A stretch of DNA of 64,000 bases, taken from Rhea pennata. Taxonomy: Eukaryota; Chordata; Aves; Rheiformes; Rheidae. Numbering within the stretch: the stretch's first letter is position 1; every line of letters starts with the position of its first letter. Positions 9,901 through 24,348 of this stretch are shown here, piece by piece. Made by a program: the position numbers and the translations under genes. The stretch spans positions 16,196,666 through 16,260,665 of the forward strand of contig NC_084663.1 in the NCBI RefSeq assembly GCF_028389875.1, in the 5' to 3' direction. Under the pieces are notes generated by a model, which had not been told where the DNA came from, ran no database searches, and saw nothing but the letters and a program-made list of their open reading frames with translations.

Positions 9901-12900
9901 GTAACTCTGGTGTCCCTGACTCTTTAGGAATTTGGCTACGCCCTGTCAGGAATGTAGTTTTTGGGTGGATTTTTGTTAAAACAAATATAGTCAAAATGCA
10001 GACATTTAGAAAATTGGATCAGGTGTTCAGTAGGGCCTTGTATGAGCTCAGCTAGGAAAAACTACCTGGATACAAAGAATATTTAGACCTCTTACATTTG
10101 ATAATGCTAAATGGTTTAAACTGTCAGTGCTGGTGGCTACAGTTTGCACACGTGGCAAGAAAGCTGGTTCTTAACTCAATTATCTGTGGTCTGTCCTACC
10201 AAAGACTGAGGACAGATCAGGGCTGAAAAGCAAAAGGCTAGAGCTGTTGGCCAAAACAACAGTTAAAAGCAGAGATGAGAAGGGAGATGGAAAGTGGGTG
10301 GAGTAAACACTGGGACTAAGAATAACACTAAAAAGGATGATGATAATAATAAGCTATACTTTATACAAAGTCATTTCTTTGCTAGACTGTAAGAGAATAA
10401 GTGCAGTATCTTAATTTAGCAGTTGCTTTGGTGTCTGAACCTGTCTTTCCTACTGCTCACCAATCTGCAATGGGAACAAGTTATCCTTCTGTCTTCTCAG
10501 GATGCTGAAGGTTTTCAGTCTCCAACTGGCATGTGTGGGTATTGGCATGGTGTTTGAGGTGACACTTCATTTACTTTTTTCTTTTTTCCTCTTTTAAGTG
10601 TATCAACTGTAGAAGAAAAGCTGTTTGAACTAGGAGCCCTAGCATGCGGAGTTTAGAAAGTGACAGAATTAAGTTTACTCGTGCAGAGTTGAACTCTGTA
10701 TCATAATGTACAATCATTAGTTGTGTGATTAGATTCTACTGTATCGTTCAGTATGCAGAATAACTAACGATCAGCCTTTCCATGTTTTGTTGTCTTACTC
10801 AATACCTGGTTTAGGCTTTACTTAACACACGCTACCCACGTCCTTCTGAAAATGGAATTAATCCTGGGAGAGGACTGTGGTTACACTGCATGTGTATGCA
10901 TGTTGTTACTGGGTCTGCAGCAGAGTGGAGACCTGACTAATAGATGCCTCATCTTTTCAGTCTCTGACCCCCATCTGTGGTAGTATGTGGCATGTCTTTG
11001 CAATGTTAACTTACTGTTCAGTGCTTGCTTTGTACTCAAAATGTTTGTAGTATTTTTAACCCGCTGTATTTGTGTGGCATGTGTACTGTTTCTGGTAGCA
11101 TCTTTTTATTGGCTATATAGGTCATTTTCTCAGCAGAGGTAACAAGACTGTAAACAGGAGTAAAATGGGCTGGCATATGGTTCAGGGCTCCCCCGTTGAG
11201 ACTCCCTTCTACTGACATTCAGAGCCACTAGCAAATGACAAAAATAACAAGTGTGACAAAAATACTTGCATCATATAGTACTGGCTCTGTTTACCTCTAC
11301 AGTGATCTTTAAAAAAGGTCCAGTCATATCACCTAGACCCCCATACATGTTTTTAAAATGTTGGAAAATAACCAATGTAAGCTGTTGGCACTTAGACTAG
11401 CATACTTTTTAAGTATTGCAGACCTTTTTTCAGGTGGTGTGTACTTTGCTCTTGAAAAACTACTTATTAATTACCACCCCCCACCTCTGGAAGTTTTGAA
11501 ACTTGAGTCTCTTCCTACCACTGAGTATCAAAAAGATTTTAAAAGGAGTTTCTGCCTTGGTACATTTTGGAGGGGAAAGTCACCATCAGCTCCTAAATAG
11601 GCTATGCTGTCTTCTAGCAGAAGCTTATACTTCTTGATCTAGAGATTGAGGCTGGTGTGTGTGGTGTCCTACCTGTCCCCTTCCCTCTACTGTGGTTGTG
11701 GTGCTTACTGTTACCACAGATATCTATATATATAGCAGGCTTTGTGGAATAGTTTTGTTCTTGGATGCTCTTGAGTGTCTGGCTGGCTATGGGTAGGCTA
11801 CAACCTCTCTTGAGCCATGGTATTAACAGATCTTCTCTCCCTCTCCTTGTTTTGGTCTGTTGTTTGGCTAGTTCCATTTTAACAGCAGGTGTGTTAAAAA
11901 CCTGGTCTTCTGCGTGCCCTGTTTTTTCACTTCTCATGTTCTTATCTTCAGGCAGTGAGTACTGAATACGACCTTGTCTGAAGTGCCCACGTGCCCCGGG
12001 GGTTGCTCCTGGGCCAGGCTTCCTGGGGATTCAGCCTTCTCATTGGGTGGCAGTTGTGTTAGGGGGCTTAGACCCTGAAGGGCAGTTTGTATTTTAAAAA
12101 TATATACACACGTATAATTTTTCTTTTCCTTGGCCTTGTTCTCCAGCAGTTCTCTAAAGATCCCTTTCCCTCCGCCTTTTCTCTAGAGATGGATTCTCTG
12201 GTTACTTGTATTCAGATGCTATTACTGTAGCTTTCCAGTTTAGACTCTTCCCCCTCCTACTCCATACCCTGATTTTTCAGAATGATTTTTCTGCAGTGGC
12301 AAGGGAGTTGCTTACTGGAGGAGGTTTGCCCTCTGTGGCTAATCCCAAGGGCTTTTTGGTTCTAATTAGAGCTACACTTTCTGAAGGAACCTGGTACTGG
12401 CCTCCGGGCAATTCCTTCACTAGTGAATATTTTACCTCAATGAGTGTGTTCTCCTTGTGCTTCTGAATCATAAGGCAATTCAGCAAACAGCCTTGGCTGT
12501 GTGGGAAGCTCCAGGGTATGCTGATCCTTTTAGTATGTGAAATGGGCTCATAAAGACTCTGCCAGACTGCACTGCCCTGGGGGAGAAGTGGTGTTTCACT
12601 GCAGCGCACTAGTTCGGGGCCTTAAATCTCAAACCTGCTTGTCTCTCTTCAACAATTAGTATTTGAGAGCTTTTGGGTTTTCACAGCTCTCATACCAACA
12701 GGTAGCACTGAGGAACTCCCTAATCGTATAAACAGCCACGCACGTGCCACTGCGGTCTCAGCCGTCTCTGAAGCTGTGATAACATGATTGTTATCTCCAG
12801 ACTGTAGAGGCACCAAAGAAGATGCCAAAAGTGGCGGTGAGCTTGCTGTATAAACAAAAATGTGTATCCAGAATTAGATTCACCTGGCAATAGCCTGTCT

Positions 12901-15690
12901 TTTCATCATCTAGATAAAGTTAACAGGTAATTGGAGTAGCTTCAGACACCTGTACCATGAATGGGAGCTCTAAGGCAAGAGCTTTTCACACTTTTCCCCC
13001 AAACTGGCAATTCGCTGTGGCTAACCTTCCTCGTCTTACGCATCGGTGAGAAGTTACAGCCTTTCGGCTCCAAGACTGTTTCCAGAATCCTGTCTCGGTT
13101 TGGTTAGGGACCTCATGTTTTCCTCTGCGTTGTTTCTTTTTGCAGGAAAGCAAGACTGGTAGTTGTGGTTTTTATGCGTCTATGGACGTAATTACTATGC
13201 GAAAGGAAGATTATTTTTTTTCAGCCACTAGAAGTATTAGGGATGCCTTTCTGTGTGGAAAAAGCCATAACTTTTCCACTTTCCTGCTTTGCTGCAGAAA
13301 CTTTGATAGGATAAATTTAAAGCTGGAAAGAACCGAGGGCATGCTTCATATTTTGTCCATTGCATTACCCACTGCATATGGCAGGCGATGTTGTGAACAG
13401 GCAGTGTGGACCACTAAGCACTGCTGTGAGAGCAACTTCTTTGCTTGATGTGATCGCTGGAGTGTGCCAGTGGAGGAAGACTTTCAGTTTCTCATTGCTT
13501 GTAGCTCTCATATTTGCTCTCCCAAATTACATACTAGAACAAACTCTGTACTATGCATTCTGTACTAGAACAACGTAGAAACCATACAAAGCCTTGAGTA
13601 ACCTAAATACAAATCTTCTTCCTGTTTGTTGCCTAGCCCTTTGACTTTTTATTACTCTTAATATTTCTAGTTCTTGCATCTCTTTTCTTGGCTGGAAAAT
13701 CCAACTGGGAAAGAAAGAACTGGAAATTAGGCTCCCCAGGACTGTTTGTGATGCTGCAAGAAATCCTGAAGAAACAACTTAGTTTACCAAATAAGACCTT
13801 TAAACTTACGCGTATGAAGGCACCAGCAGTTTGAACTGAAGTCCATCTTGAACTGTTTTCAGTCCTAATGAGCAAAGGATATTTAGTTTTTTTTTGGGGG
13901 GAGCGACCTCATTGTCACTCTAGGTAGTTCTGGTTTGAATATGTTCTTTTTCTGCTGACGCAGCCATAAAAATGTAAAGAGGACTTAAATAAGCGTTGTT
14001 TAATGACCTTATGTTGTTGTGGCTGATACGTTGCTGTCAGAACAGTGCCATGATTCTCTAGCTGTTAACAGCACTGATTGTAATCAAATAGGGAAAATTA
14101 CTAGGTACTGGTAATGTCTGGAAACTGTCGGAGTAGTCTTGACTTGTGCCCTGCTCTGAACTGCCTTTTGCAGTTCAGCTAGGTCCTGCCATGCCGTCCG
14201 CCCCCTCCCAGGGGTGAGGGAGGAGCAGGAGGCATGTTCTGGATATTCCTCCTTTTCCCTGGTTGACTAGGGAAGCAGAGCTGCTGTGTCTGGGGTCTTC
14301 TCTTTTCTGGAGCTGCACCAGTGCCGTGCAACACAACCTGCAACCTCCAGAGCAAGAGCAGAACTGCTGACTGGAAATGGGGAGTTCCTGTCCCTCTGTT
14401 TCTACTCTTAAATTACTGCTGATTCTTATCTACAGCATCTAATAGTACTGCAGTACCTAGAACTGTTATCTGTGGTTTTTGTTTTTCTCCAATATTATGT
14501 AAGATTCAAATAGTTTGCCTTGTTGCTTTCTTACAGCTCTAATCTTGCAGGAAGTGGCAGTACTTAACTTGCAGAAAATAGAACTATTGGCTTGCAGTCT
14601 GTTCAGCTGTACATTCAGAGGTGGATAGACAGTCAGGATTCATGAATTTCTTTAAAGAAGAGGTGGATGATGCTGGTGTTGAGCATAACTGCATTCTGAG
14701 CATGTTATGGTTTCTCCTGTGCTGCCAAACTGTCAGTCCTAGAATAGAGTCTGTATGCAACTATTTAGCAGCAAAAATTATCAGGGAACTACAAAAAAAT
14801 AGGCTACTGTCTTACAGATATCCAGAGAAAACTGAAAGGAGAACCTACATATGGAGGCTACTTTATATGTTTATTAAATACTTATTCCTGAGTAGTTGTA
14901 GGAAAACTGGTGGATAACTAAATACTATGATATGCTATGATAATGAGTCTGGAAAAGTTTAAAAAATTTAAAAAATACAACTGAAGCACAGGGATTATGT
15001 GACCTGAAATGAAAACGAGAAGGCAGAGAAGGTTTTCTCTGTCTGTCTGAACATGTACCTAAAATGCAGTAGGGGCACTTAGGCTCTTTTAAGTTCAAGT
15101 ATAGTCAGTGAAGAGAAGTTGGTGTATCAGAAGGATGATTCAGGATCCCAAAGTTAGATGTCTTGAGTCAGAGCTAATATCTCCTTGAAATCTACTTATT
15201 TGTCCAGTGTGTAAGAGAGAAAATACTGTGGTTAGTTTATTTGTAGTTAGGTTTTTTGGATGGTGTTTTTGTGACTAAGGTTCAGCCCAGTGTGCTGCAT
15301 TTATTATTCCTAATGGTATTAGGAGTTACTCTGCCTAACTGCTATTTTTAACCTAGCTTTCTGTTTGTAGCTGTCCGCTTAGAAAGTTTTGTTTACTCTG
15401 AAGTTTTCATGGAGACTTGCACTGCCAGAGGTTAACGAGATAAACTCAGAGGAACTTGTCACTATGTATTTGCTTGCTTGATTTGATCAGCTAATTTTCT
15501 AGTGTTGTTGATTAGAGCTGTGATGGATCCTGGGGAGAGTGTAGCATCCAAGAAAAGTGGTGTGTTAATGGATGAAGTAGACCATAGTGAACCTAAAAGA
15601 AAATACAAGTTAAGAACAAAGCTATGTGTACTTCTAGTGTGCACTTCTGCAAATGTTTGCCTATAAATGACCTTTTTTGTTTGTTTACAG

Positions 15691-15767
15691 GTCCTTGATT
15701 ACTGGACTGTTGAGGTCAGTAGTAGCTTTGTCAGCGCAGGAATGGGGAATCTGCCTGAGGGGAAAAG
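15691..15767 (+). other. Candidate cryptic or poison exon in intron 1
   Basis: A 77-bp segment flanked by a pyrimidine-rich acceptor (tttgtttgtttacag) and a full-consensus donor (aaag|gtaagt). If spliced after exon 1 (phase 1) it adds one codon and then an in-frame TGA, so inclusion would end the protein at about residue 187 and make the mRNA a nonsense-mediated decay target. 77 is not a multiple of 3. The splice signals are seen; use of the exon is inferred. Confidence 0.4.
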
Positions 15768-16260
15768 GTAAGTCCAGTTTTATTCACTACTGAGTTCAAC
15801 AGCTAAGCCTTTTGCCTCATAGACTCCCTGCTCCTGCATTAATCATAGGTGCTGCTGACCTCACCAGTCCAGTTGACTTTGGAACAGTTTGCCATGAATG
15901 GGAAGCCAGAGACGTCTAGACAACAACTTCAAGATCCAGAAGAAAGGGGTGGAAAGGACTGTGTTGTAAATGTTATGATGCTTTAGCCTAGGAATTCAAT
16001 CATTGTGGTAATGTTTTGAGCCAGATCCTGGGATCTGGTTTTGTGCTGTGTTTTGTCCTTGGATAGGAAAAGAAATTAGGCATGGAGATCCTTTGTATTA
16101 CAATTGTAATGATTGACTGGAATGTTGCTGGGAAAAAATATTGGTGTGTGCATTAGGAATCTGGGCACAGAAGTTCTTGTGTTCTGTGGAGCATTACACA
16201 AATAACTTCAACTTGTCTTTAGTTTCTCCGTTTTACTGAGTGAGACTATACCTTACTAAA

Positions 16261-16343
16261 TTGGATGAAAAGATGCTGTTTGTTTTTAAAATATGATGAA
16301 AAGGTGCTTGGATAAAAAGATGCTATTTCTTTTTAAAATACAG
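16261..16343 (+). repeat. Imperfect 47-bp tandem duplication
   Basis: The unit beginning ttggatgaaaagatgct (16261) recurs as ttggataaaaagatgct (16308), each followed by a variant of ttctttttaaaata. The second copy is cut short at about 16343. Confidence 0.8.
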
Positions 16344-16866
16344 CTTTAGGGGAGAGTGCAACGGTTGTCTGCCCTTTGTGCATCTTTGTGTCCTGCAGGC
16401 TTAGGGAGTTGCAGTGCTTCCCTCCTCTCCTGTCCCCAGTTTCCAGTTTTACCAAGGAGGATAAACAAAATAGTATCGTGTTCAACAATGTGTGCACTTC
16501 TGCTTCTGAAAAAGCTTTAATTTTAAGGCATAACTTTTTGGTTTAAGATCATTGTTGTGGTTGTTGATTTACTTTGCTTTCCATCTGCTAATGGTGACTT
16601 CTAAAGTAAAGAAGGATGCTGCTTGTGTCTTGGCTCTAATTCTGCCACCTTTTTCTGAATCTTCGTCCCCTGGAGTGAAAAGCTGTCGGTTGTATCGGTC
16701 TGCAGGGCTTCTCCCTGATTCATAGTTAATTGCTTTTCTTGACACCCAAGTGCTATCTGGATGATTAATCATTATCCTCTTGGATGTGGAGTGCTCCCTT
16801 TTACAGAAGAAATAGTGCTCTAAGCTTATATATGCAGCAGTGCATAAAAGTTGTGTGTGTTCGTTT

Positions 16867-16887
16867 CCCCCCCCCCCCCCCCCCCCC
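16867..16887 (+). repeat. Poly-C tract, 21 bases
   Basis: An uninterrupted run of 21 C after tcgttt. On the minus strand it is poly-G, prone to quadruplex formation and to length error in assemblies. It ends at aacgtagc. Confidence 0.98.
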
Positions 16888-17684
16888 AACGTAGCTCAAG
16901 ATAGCATGTCACTCTCCTGATACCAACTGTATTGCTGGTAAGATCTGAACTGCCTGTTTATAATATTTATATTTAGCCTCTTTAGAAGTTTTATCTGTAG
17001 AATTCCCCCAATAATTGTTAAAATTTTTTAGGATTCTGCTTATGTGTTTCTTCTCAAATAGCTGGCTTTTCTTACCTAGAATCTTAACCTCTTTCTGGGT
17101 GGCTTATCTCCCACTGGACATATACACCTTTGCAACTTTTATTTATAAATATGAATATGTGTATGTGCGACTGACTGTTTTGGTTAGATGAGTTGCTGAG
17201 GTATGAACCGCTGTGGCAGTGTGCTGGTCAGATGACTGCAAACCTGTTATGGTTGTTAACCTTCTGCCTCAAGCTTTCACCTTAATTCTGCTTTTCTTCC
17301 TAGAGGCTCATTTCAGGCTAGATGAAGTGACACTGTACGTGATAGCTGAAATGAGAACTTTTTATGGACCACTTCATTATAGTCAAACTATTCAGTCTTT
17401 CAGCTGATCTCCATCTAGCTGGAATGGCTTATCCTCAAGTTTCCCATATAGAAAGGAGCTTCATTTGGACTGGGTGGGTGGGTATGTGGGATGTAGGGAA
17501 ACCATGCTTGTTACATTGATCCGAAGAAAGGGGACTGGAAGCGTGAGTATCACAGTAGAAATATTTCTGCCTTGGCAGTGCATCTGCCACGGTTGACTTT
17601 CTGGCCCACACTGGTGAAAAGGAAACTCTAATCCAAGCTTCCTAGGCAACCATCTTGGGAAGCAGGGATCTAAACATCTGGAGA

Positions 17685-17734
17685 TCTATATATATATGTA
17701 TGTATATGTGTACATATATATGTGTGTGTGTGTG
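17685..17734 (+). repeat. Compound AT/TG microsatellite
   Basis: Alternating TA, TGTA and TG dinucleotides, ending in an uninterrupted TG run. Confidence 0.95.
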
Positions 17735-20700
17735 AGGAGGAATAATTGAGTAACAATTACATCTGTGGGTGTTTAATTAGGAGTTAACTGTATTTTCTTC
17801 CTATAGTGGAAGGAGACTCTGCAAGAGGACAGCATAAACCAGTTGTGCCGATTTTCAATATTCTTTCTGTGGGAACAGATTCCACAACTCTGTCTTGGAG
17901 GATAAAAGAAATTAAGAACTGCTTTGTGGTACAGAACAGTTTTCTTTCCTCCTTTTAAATTTTGTTCAAGAGTGAAAATGTTTCTTGGCTCAGATAATAT
18001 GATCTTTTATGGGCTAATACCTACATAGAATAAATAGTTTTCATCTATGAATGAGTGAGGGAGCCTGGAGGAGGCTGATTCAAAACTCTTTCATCAACTT
18101 TAAGCCAGTGTAATTCTACTGATGCTACAGCAGCACTACTTTCTTTGTACTCATGATCTTGATAAACTATTAATTAATATAGTTATTAAAGATGTGGATC
18201 AGTTCACCTATATAGATGAACTATAGGTTCCTGTGAAAGTTGGTAGCTTTGTATGGTAGGTATGAATGTCATGCTGAGCTTTTAATTAAGAAATAAAATT
18301 TTAGGCATATCTATAAGAGAAGTTTCTTAGATTTTAAGCTGATAACTGTTTTGAAGATGAAATATTTTTTGGAAATCCTAATATTTATATTCTCTGACAC
18401 TTTGTTTGCAGCAGTGCTCTATTTTCTGCTTAAAACAAGTGATTCAGTTACTTGTAACAAAACATAAATGCCTGTGTTGCCTGTGTGCGTACTTCTCAGT
18501 CTTACATAAAAATATTCCTAGGATAATTGAATCATCTAGAAGCAATGTATGGTGCTCTTCTTTTGTTTGGATTTCTATTTGTCATAAATTACCAATCAAT
18601 AAAATGATATATCTCTAAAGCAATAATCGACTGAGAAGTATTTGGTCTGCTATGTTTCATTTTCACAACGGTTCTTTGTAGTTTATGCTCTGGAGACTTG
18701 TCCTGTTGTGGGATCTGCAGCCATCAGTGTTCAAAGATGTGGTGAATTCTGCTGCTGCAAATATGACCTGGTCTGCCTGTCCCGGGAGCTGGAACCCATA
18801 CAGCCAATTCATGTGCAGTAATAGCAATAAATCCTGAACAGCCATTATTCCATGCTGATACCAAGGGATAGAGGGATAAATAGACTTTAACTGACCTTTC
18901 CATAATGTGAAATATTATCGTGATGTGCTGCCTCATACTGTTTTATAGTCTTAAGATTGTATTGCAACATACCATGCCTTATGTTAAAATAAGTTAATGC
19001 ATACACTGTATTTTACCTTGTTACTGAGAAAGCCTACTAACTTTAAATATTGCATAAGGAAATGTCTGCTTTACTTTTGAAAGGCCTGACGTGCAGATTG
19101 TGAAACCTTGAACGCCTGACGTGCAACCTTTTGCTGAATAAACTTAATTTGTAGTTGTAGTCCTTGATTTGTAGTTCTTGAATTTGTTGTTTACTGGCTA
19201 CTTGATCTTAGAAGGTGACATGGAGACATAAAGTGATGCAGTCACCCTGTAAAGTGGGACTGATATTTGCTTGACCTTTCAAAAGGCATTCTGAGACTTG
19301 TTCATAAACAACACTTTATAAAAGTAGTATCTTTAATAATTCATAGTCAGGACTTTTTATTCTATTCAATGCTACAGCTTCTGTGAATGGACTATACAGA
19401 CTGACTCAATTTCTCAGGCTCTCTCTACAGGCAGATCTCTAAATTCCTTTCTTCCCATGTCTTTGGCCTTCACACAGACAGACTTCCTTTAATGTTGTGT
19501 GTGGTCAGTGCTCTCAGTGAAGTCTGGTGCTCAAATGTTATTGAAATGCTTCTAAATTATTCATTACAAATTACACTTAATGGCTGTTATGGCCACAAAG
19601 CCAAGTGGGAATTACACTGGTATTTCTACCTAACTTGATATACAAACCATGCATTAATAGATATCCAATTGTAGCATATTTGTCATTACATAGAAAAATA
19701 AAATAATGGAAAATCAACTCTCTAATCTTAAGATGTATCTCAGTGGAGTCACGTAGACTTAACTTGAGGAAGTCAGTGATGCATCATGTCACATCATCTT
19801 ATTATTGTTCCTTACAGCCAGTTCACACAAGACTCATGAATGGACTTTCCTACTGAATACTTTGGTAATTTACAGCTAAGTTTGATTTTTGCGATAGGGC
19901 ATATTTGAAACACCACTCAAGGGTCTCTATGCTTTAGCAATTAAAATTTCCTTTAATCTAAAGAAAGGAAAAATATGAAATTAGTACAGTGAGCAGATGT
20001 GTGTGGATGTAAACTTGACAGTATTTAAAATGTAGGTCCTGCTGCACCTGAAGATAATGAATAATAGATACTTGAATTGCTCAAAGTGCATGTTCTACAT
20101 TGGAAGCATAATCTGCAGGAAGTTTTTGTAGTTGTTGCATTACTGTGGAAGCTCACGGATATTAAAGAAAGGGATTTTGCTATTAGGAAATGGGCTTTAG
20201 TGGCAGAAAGAACAGCATCCTACTGGTTTGAAGCCTTTTTTCAAACCTACCAGCATGTAAATCTGTCATCTGCTGTGTGCACTTGGAATGGCTCCTGAAA
20301 CTTCTATGTCGTGAAAAAGCTGTAGTATTATTTTATTCTTGTGTACAGTAAGATAATAATGAATAGTACTAATGGGAAAAGGAGGAGGTGGTAGTGGACA
20401 ACTTGGAGATCAAATCCACTGTAAACTGGTTTGTGCTTTGCTGCCAGTCCCTGGTGCTTTGAGCTATAGTTTATTAGAAGCTATCACAACTGGTTTCTTT
20501 CCTACTCACAGTTATTAGCACTCTAATGAGTTCTCCAGTGGATAATTAGTTCTGCCTCCCTGATGCTGCCCTCTCTTAGAGTATTGTTAGCAGTCCCTAC
20601 CTTTATTTTGAGAAATAAGAACATCCTTTGTCTACACACTCTTCCTTAAAGTGTAAATAAAAGTAAATTTTTAACTTTCAAATGAAAATTCAATTACACT

Positions 20701-23700
20701 TTGATAGCTTTTACTGTAATTATGTTTCAGTTAGATCTTGCTTTATGAAAACTTAATTAAAAGATCAGGTGAAATGTGGACTAGATTATAGGGGAAAACA
20801 AGATGGGACACAGTAATTACTTCAGGAAGTTTCTTTAGAAAGAGGGCTGTGAAGATTCGGAGTTCCTTTACTGCTCTAGTGGTAGGATTGTCAATTATCC
20901 TCAAATATGAATGTTTATTTATAAATACTCTGAGCAGAGTAATGCAGAAGCTCTAAGTGCAGGGCATGCTTACTCTAAAATAGAGAGATCCTGATTTTAG
21001 TTGTATTTCTTTGTGGTTGTTTGTGACATGAAATTGTTTCTTAGGACTTGAATGTCTTGTCACTTCAGTAGAGAGCATGGCTTAATTCTTAACTATAAAC
21101 CTTTCAGTCTTAAAGATACAGTCTGCTGCTAGGTGGGAGCAGGTATGAAGGAGCTATAGAAATTAAAAAGAGGCTCAGCCTAGTAGCTGTGCCTCAGTGC
21201 AAAAATGATGGAGTGTTTAGAGGCTGAAAGACAGCAAGCTTAAACAGCAGAATATTTTCATTGTCTATTTAGTTACCTTATGGCCTGCAGTGATTTACTG
21301 CAACTGTTTTAAGTTCTACTCACAGGAAAAACAGATTTTACCTTAAGAAGAATATTTGCTGCATCCATGTTAACAAGAACTGTCTCAGATAGGGCCATTT
21401 TGAATCTGGCTGTAATTCTTCCTTCCAGAAATTGCTTGTTTTCACTCTTCTCTTACTGGACATGGGTGGTACAAGAGGCATGCTCTGCCAGATGGGAGAA
21501 TCAATACAACATTCTTAAGGGCATTTTAGATAGCCATCTTTATTTCCTTTTAATCTTTAGGTAGCCTAGACTTTCCAAGGTCTTATATCAATTAACAAAA
21601 TTTACTGAGAACATCAGAATGTCTGCCCAGCTCTTAGAGCAGTGCTGACTTGCAACTCTTCCTTAATCCTCCCTGACTAATAGGCCCGGAGCATCTGGAG
21701 AACACAAATAGGCAGGAAAGAGTGTCTTTGCAGAGAGAATCTCAGAAGTCTGCTCTGTTCGTGCTGTGATCTGGACTTCTCAGATCTGAGTGCTGTTAAC
21801 AAGGAGGTTGCAAAGTAAAATTTTAATTAAAGCAATCCTGTTAGCAGAATTACATCTGCTGTTTGAAAGTCAGCTACCAGTACGATGTGTCTAGTGGTCT
21901 GCAAATTGTCAAAGGCTGAAAGCCATGGGAGTAGCATCTCCTAGGTTTTCCTAGGGCCTGGAGACTTACAATCTTGTTTTCAGGAAGCTCTTGGGCAGTC
22001 CATTGCCTTGAGAAAATTTAGCAGTAGTTTCTTCCCACCTACAGCTGGCATCTGCTACTGCTTGGTTTTGAGACTTTCTGCAGCTTTTGCCCTTCGGTTG
22101 TTTGTAACTGAATAGATGGTTTGTTCCTTTTTTTCCTGCTCAGCAGTACTCTGTAGACACTTGACAGCTCCTATCTCTTTTCTTCGCAGATGCAGCAGCC
22201 TTATTCTTCACTTGTAACTTCTTCATTTTGTCAACATAAGCCACCAGTAGAAGTAAATATACACCAAAATAAGTAAAGTGCTCTTTTTATTCCATGACAG
22301 CTTGAGTGTGATACACTGAATTGTGATCTTATCCTGCAGCTGTGACTGCTGATCTGGAGCATTGCAAGTAATTTCTAGGAATAAACCCTTGTGGCTTGCA
22401 CCTACCAGAACTGTTGGATGAAGACTCCCTCTGCTGAAGGCAGTCCAGTGCAAGATTCTTGTCCTAGTAGTCAAAGCCTGGCTGAGAATTAACCGGTTTG
22501 CTTGAGTAATACGTATCTGAGACTTTGCTTGTCAAAACAATCTCTTACTATAGTTGCATTTCACTGGAGCCAAGTAACTGTTACTGAAATGATAAAGGGA
22601 AACTCCAGACCATGTGGGAAACCTTCATGGACGCTAGATCTGTTCAAACTGAGGCACTTTTTGTAAAGCAAAAGGATGTGCAGCTTTCAGACTACAGACT
22701 AAGGGTGTTGACCTAACCTGTGTTGTATTGGGAGCACCTTTTCTCTAGCACACAAAACTTGCATGCCATGCAAGGTATCTGAGAAAAAGCAGTGTACTGA
22801 TTTCCCCCTCACCTGAATACTGCAAATACAGGCTTTTTTTTTTAAGAAGTAAGAGGTTAGCCTGAATGACTACATGAATAAGTACAAATTTTCTGTTTTG
22901 GAAAAGGTGTATGTGATCCAAAGTAGTTCATGAAACAAGTTAGAACAATCTGTAAATTGGAATATGATCATTTAAAACCTAAAGGAAAGCTGTTATTGTA
23001 CATATTTATGCCCTGTGTTCCAGTCTTTAGAATGCAATATAATTACTTACTGTAAAATAATCTAATGGAAATGCCATGAATGTAGTTGTCTTTCCAGGAT
23101 AGTAATTTTCTTTCACTAACATAAATTCTGATTTCTTGTAATGTATACTGATAAGCTCTGTATTAGGGTACAGCAGCTTTTGAATGAGGAAACTGAATGA
23201 AAGCCCTGATTTATTCCTTATCATTCCACTACTTTTCTAATCAGGCTTATTTGCCTCTTACTGTCTCAGTGATGTAGATCTAGTTTTTTTGTTGTTGGTG
23301 GTGGTGATGGTGGGTTTTTTATTTTTTGCTTGTTTTGTTTAGTTTGTCCTCCCTGAAATTGAATTCTGTGCTCTCAGGAGTACTATGAACATGTGCACAG
23401 TGCCACCAGATCCTGAAGTTAAACTGCTGAATTACATTCAGCAAAGTTTGAAAAGCAGTATTGCTTTGCTGTCCTTTTAGTTTTCAAGTCATAGCACTCA
23501 TCACCTGAAAATAAAACTTCTCTGTACAGAATATCTTTGCTGAAGCCTCTGGCCTTCAACTGCTGCGTTCCCCTCTCCCACAGAGACTGCACTGCGCTTA
23601 TAAAGCTGGCTTTTAGCATGTGTGAATGCTCGTCTGGGCGAGTCCTGCTGCGTCTTCCTGGAGCAGTTTAAAACACTGCTGCTCTGCTGTAAGTTGCAGT

Positions 23701-24348
23701 TTGCTGAGCTGAGTCTGGAGAATGAGATGCGTGGCCAGTCGTCAGCTGCTTGGTTACGGTTTGATCTTGCACCTCAGCACAAGTGCGTCTCAGGCCCCGG
23801 CTCAGAAGCCAGGAATGGGCAGTGGAGCAACTGAGATGTGGATGTGCATCCTAGTCTGGTGTCTCGCTAGAACAGGAGGAGCAGCTGGCTGGGGAAGCTT
23901 TTATCTTTTTTATTTTTCTTTGTCCTTCTCCATGACTACCTCAGGACTTGGCCAGGTTCATCAGCCTTTTTTTTTCCCCCTAGGTGTAAGTGAGCAGCAT
24001 GGATTGTGAGGTGTGCACAGGCCAAAGAATGAATGCCTACAGCAAAGCATTGTATCAGTGACTATTTATTAAAAATAAAAGCATCACTTTTAAAGTGAGT
24101 GAAATAAGGCTTGCTTTATGTGTTTATACAAGAAGTCATAAAGAAGGCTACTGTATTGTATTTATACTTTTGAAGTGGAGGTGAAATAAAATACTCTCTT
24201 CTGGAGTGAGAAGCTTTGCAGGATGATGAAAATAAAGGTTACACTGAGTAACATAAACCTATGCTGCTTTACAGTTTCACAGAAGAAAGATTTTCTGCTG
24301 TTCAGTTTCTTGGGTTACTTATTGTCTTAACCACCTAGTTTTCTGGTT

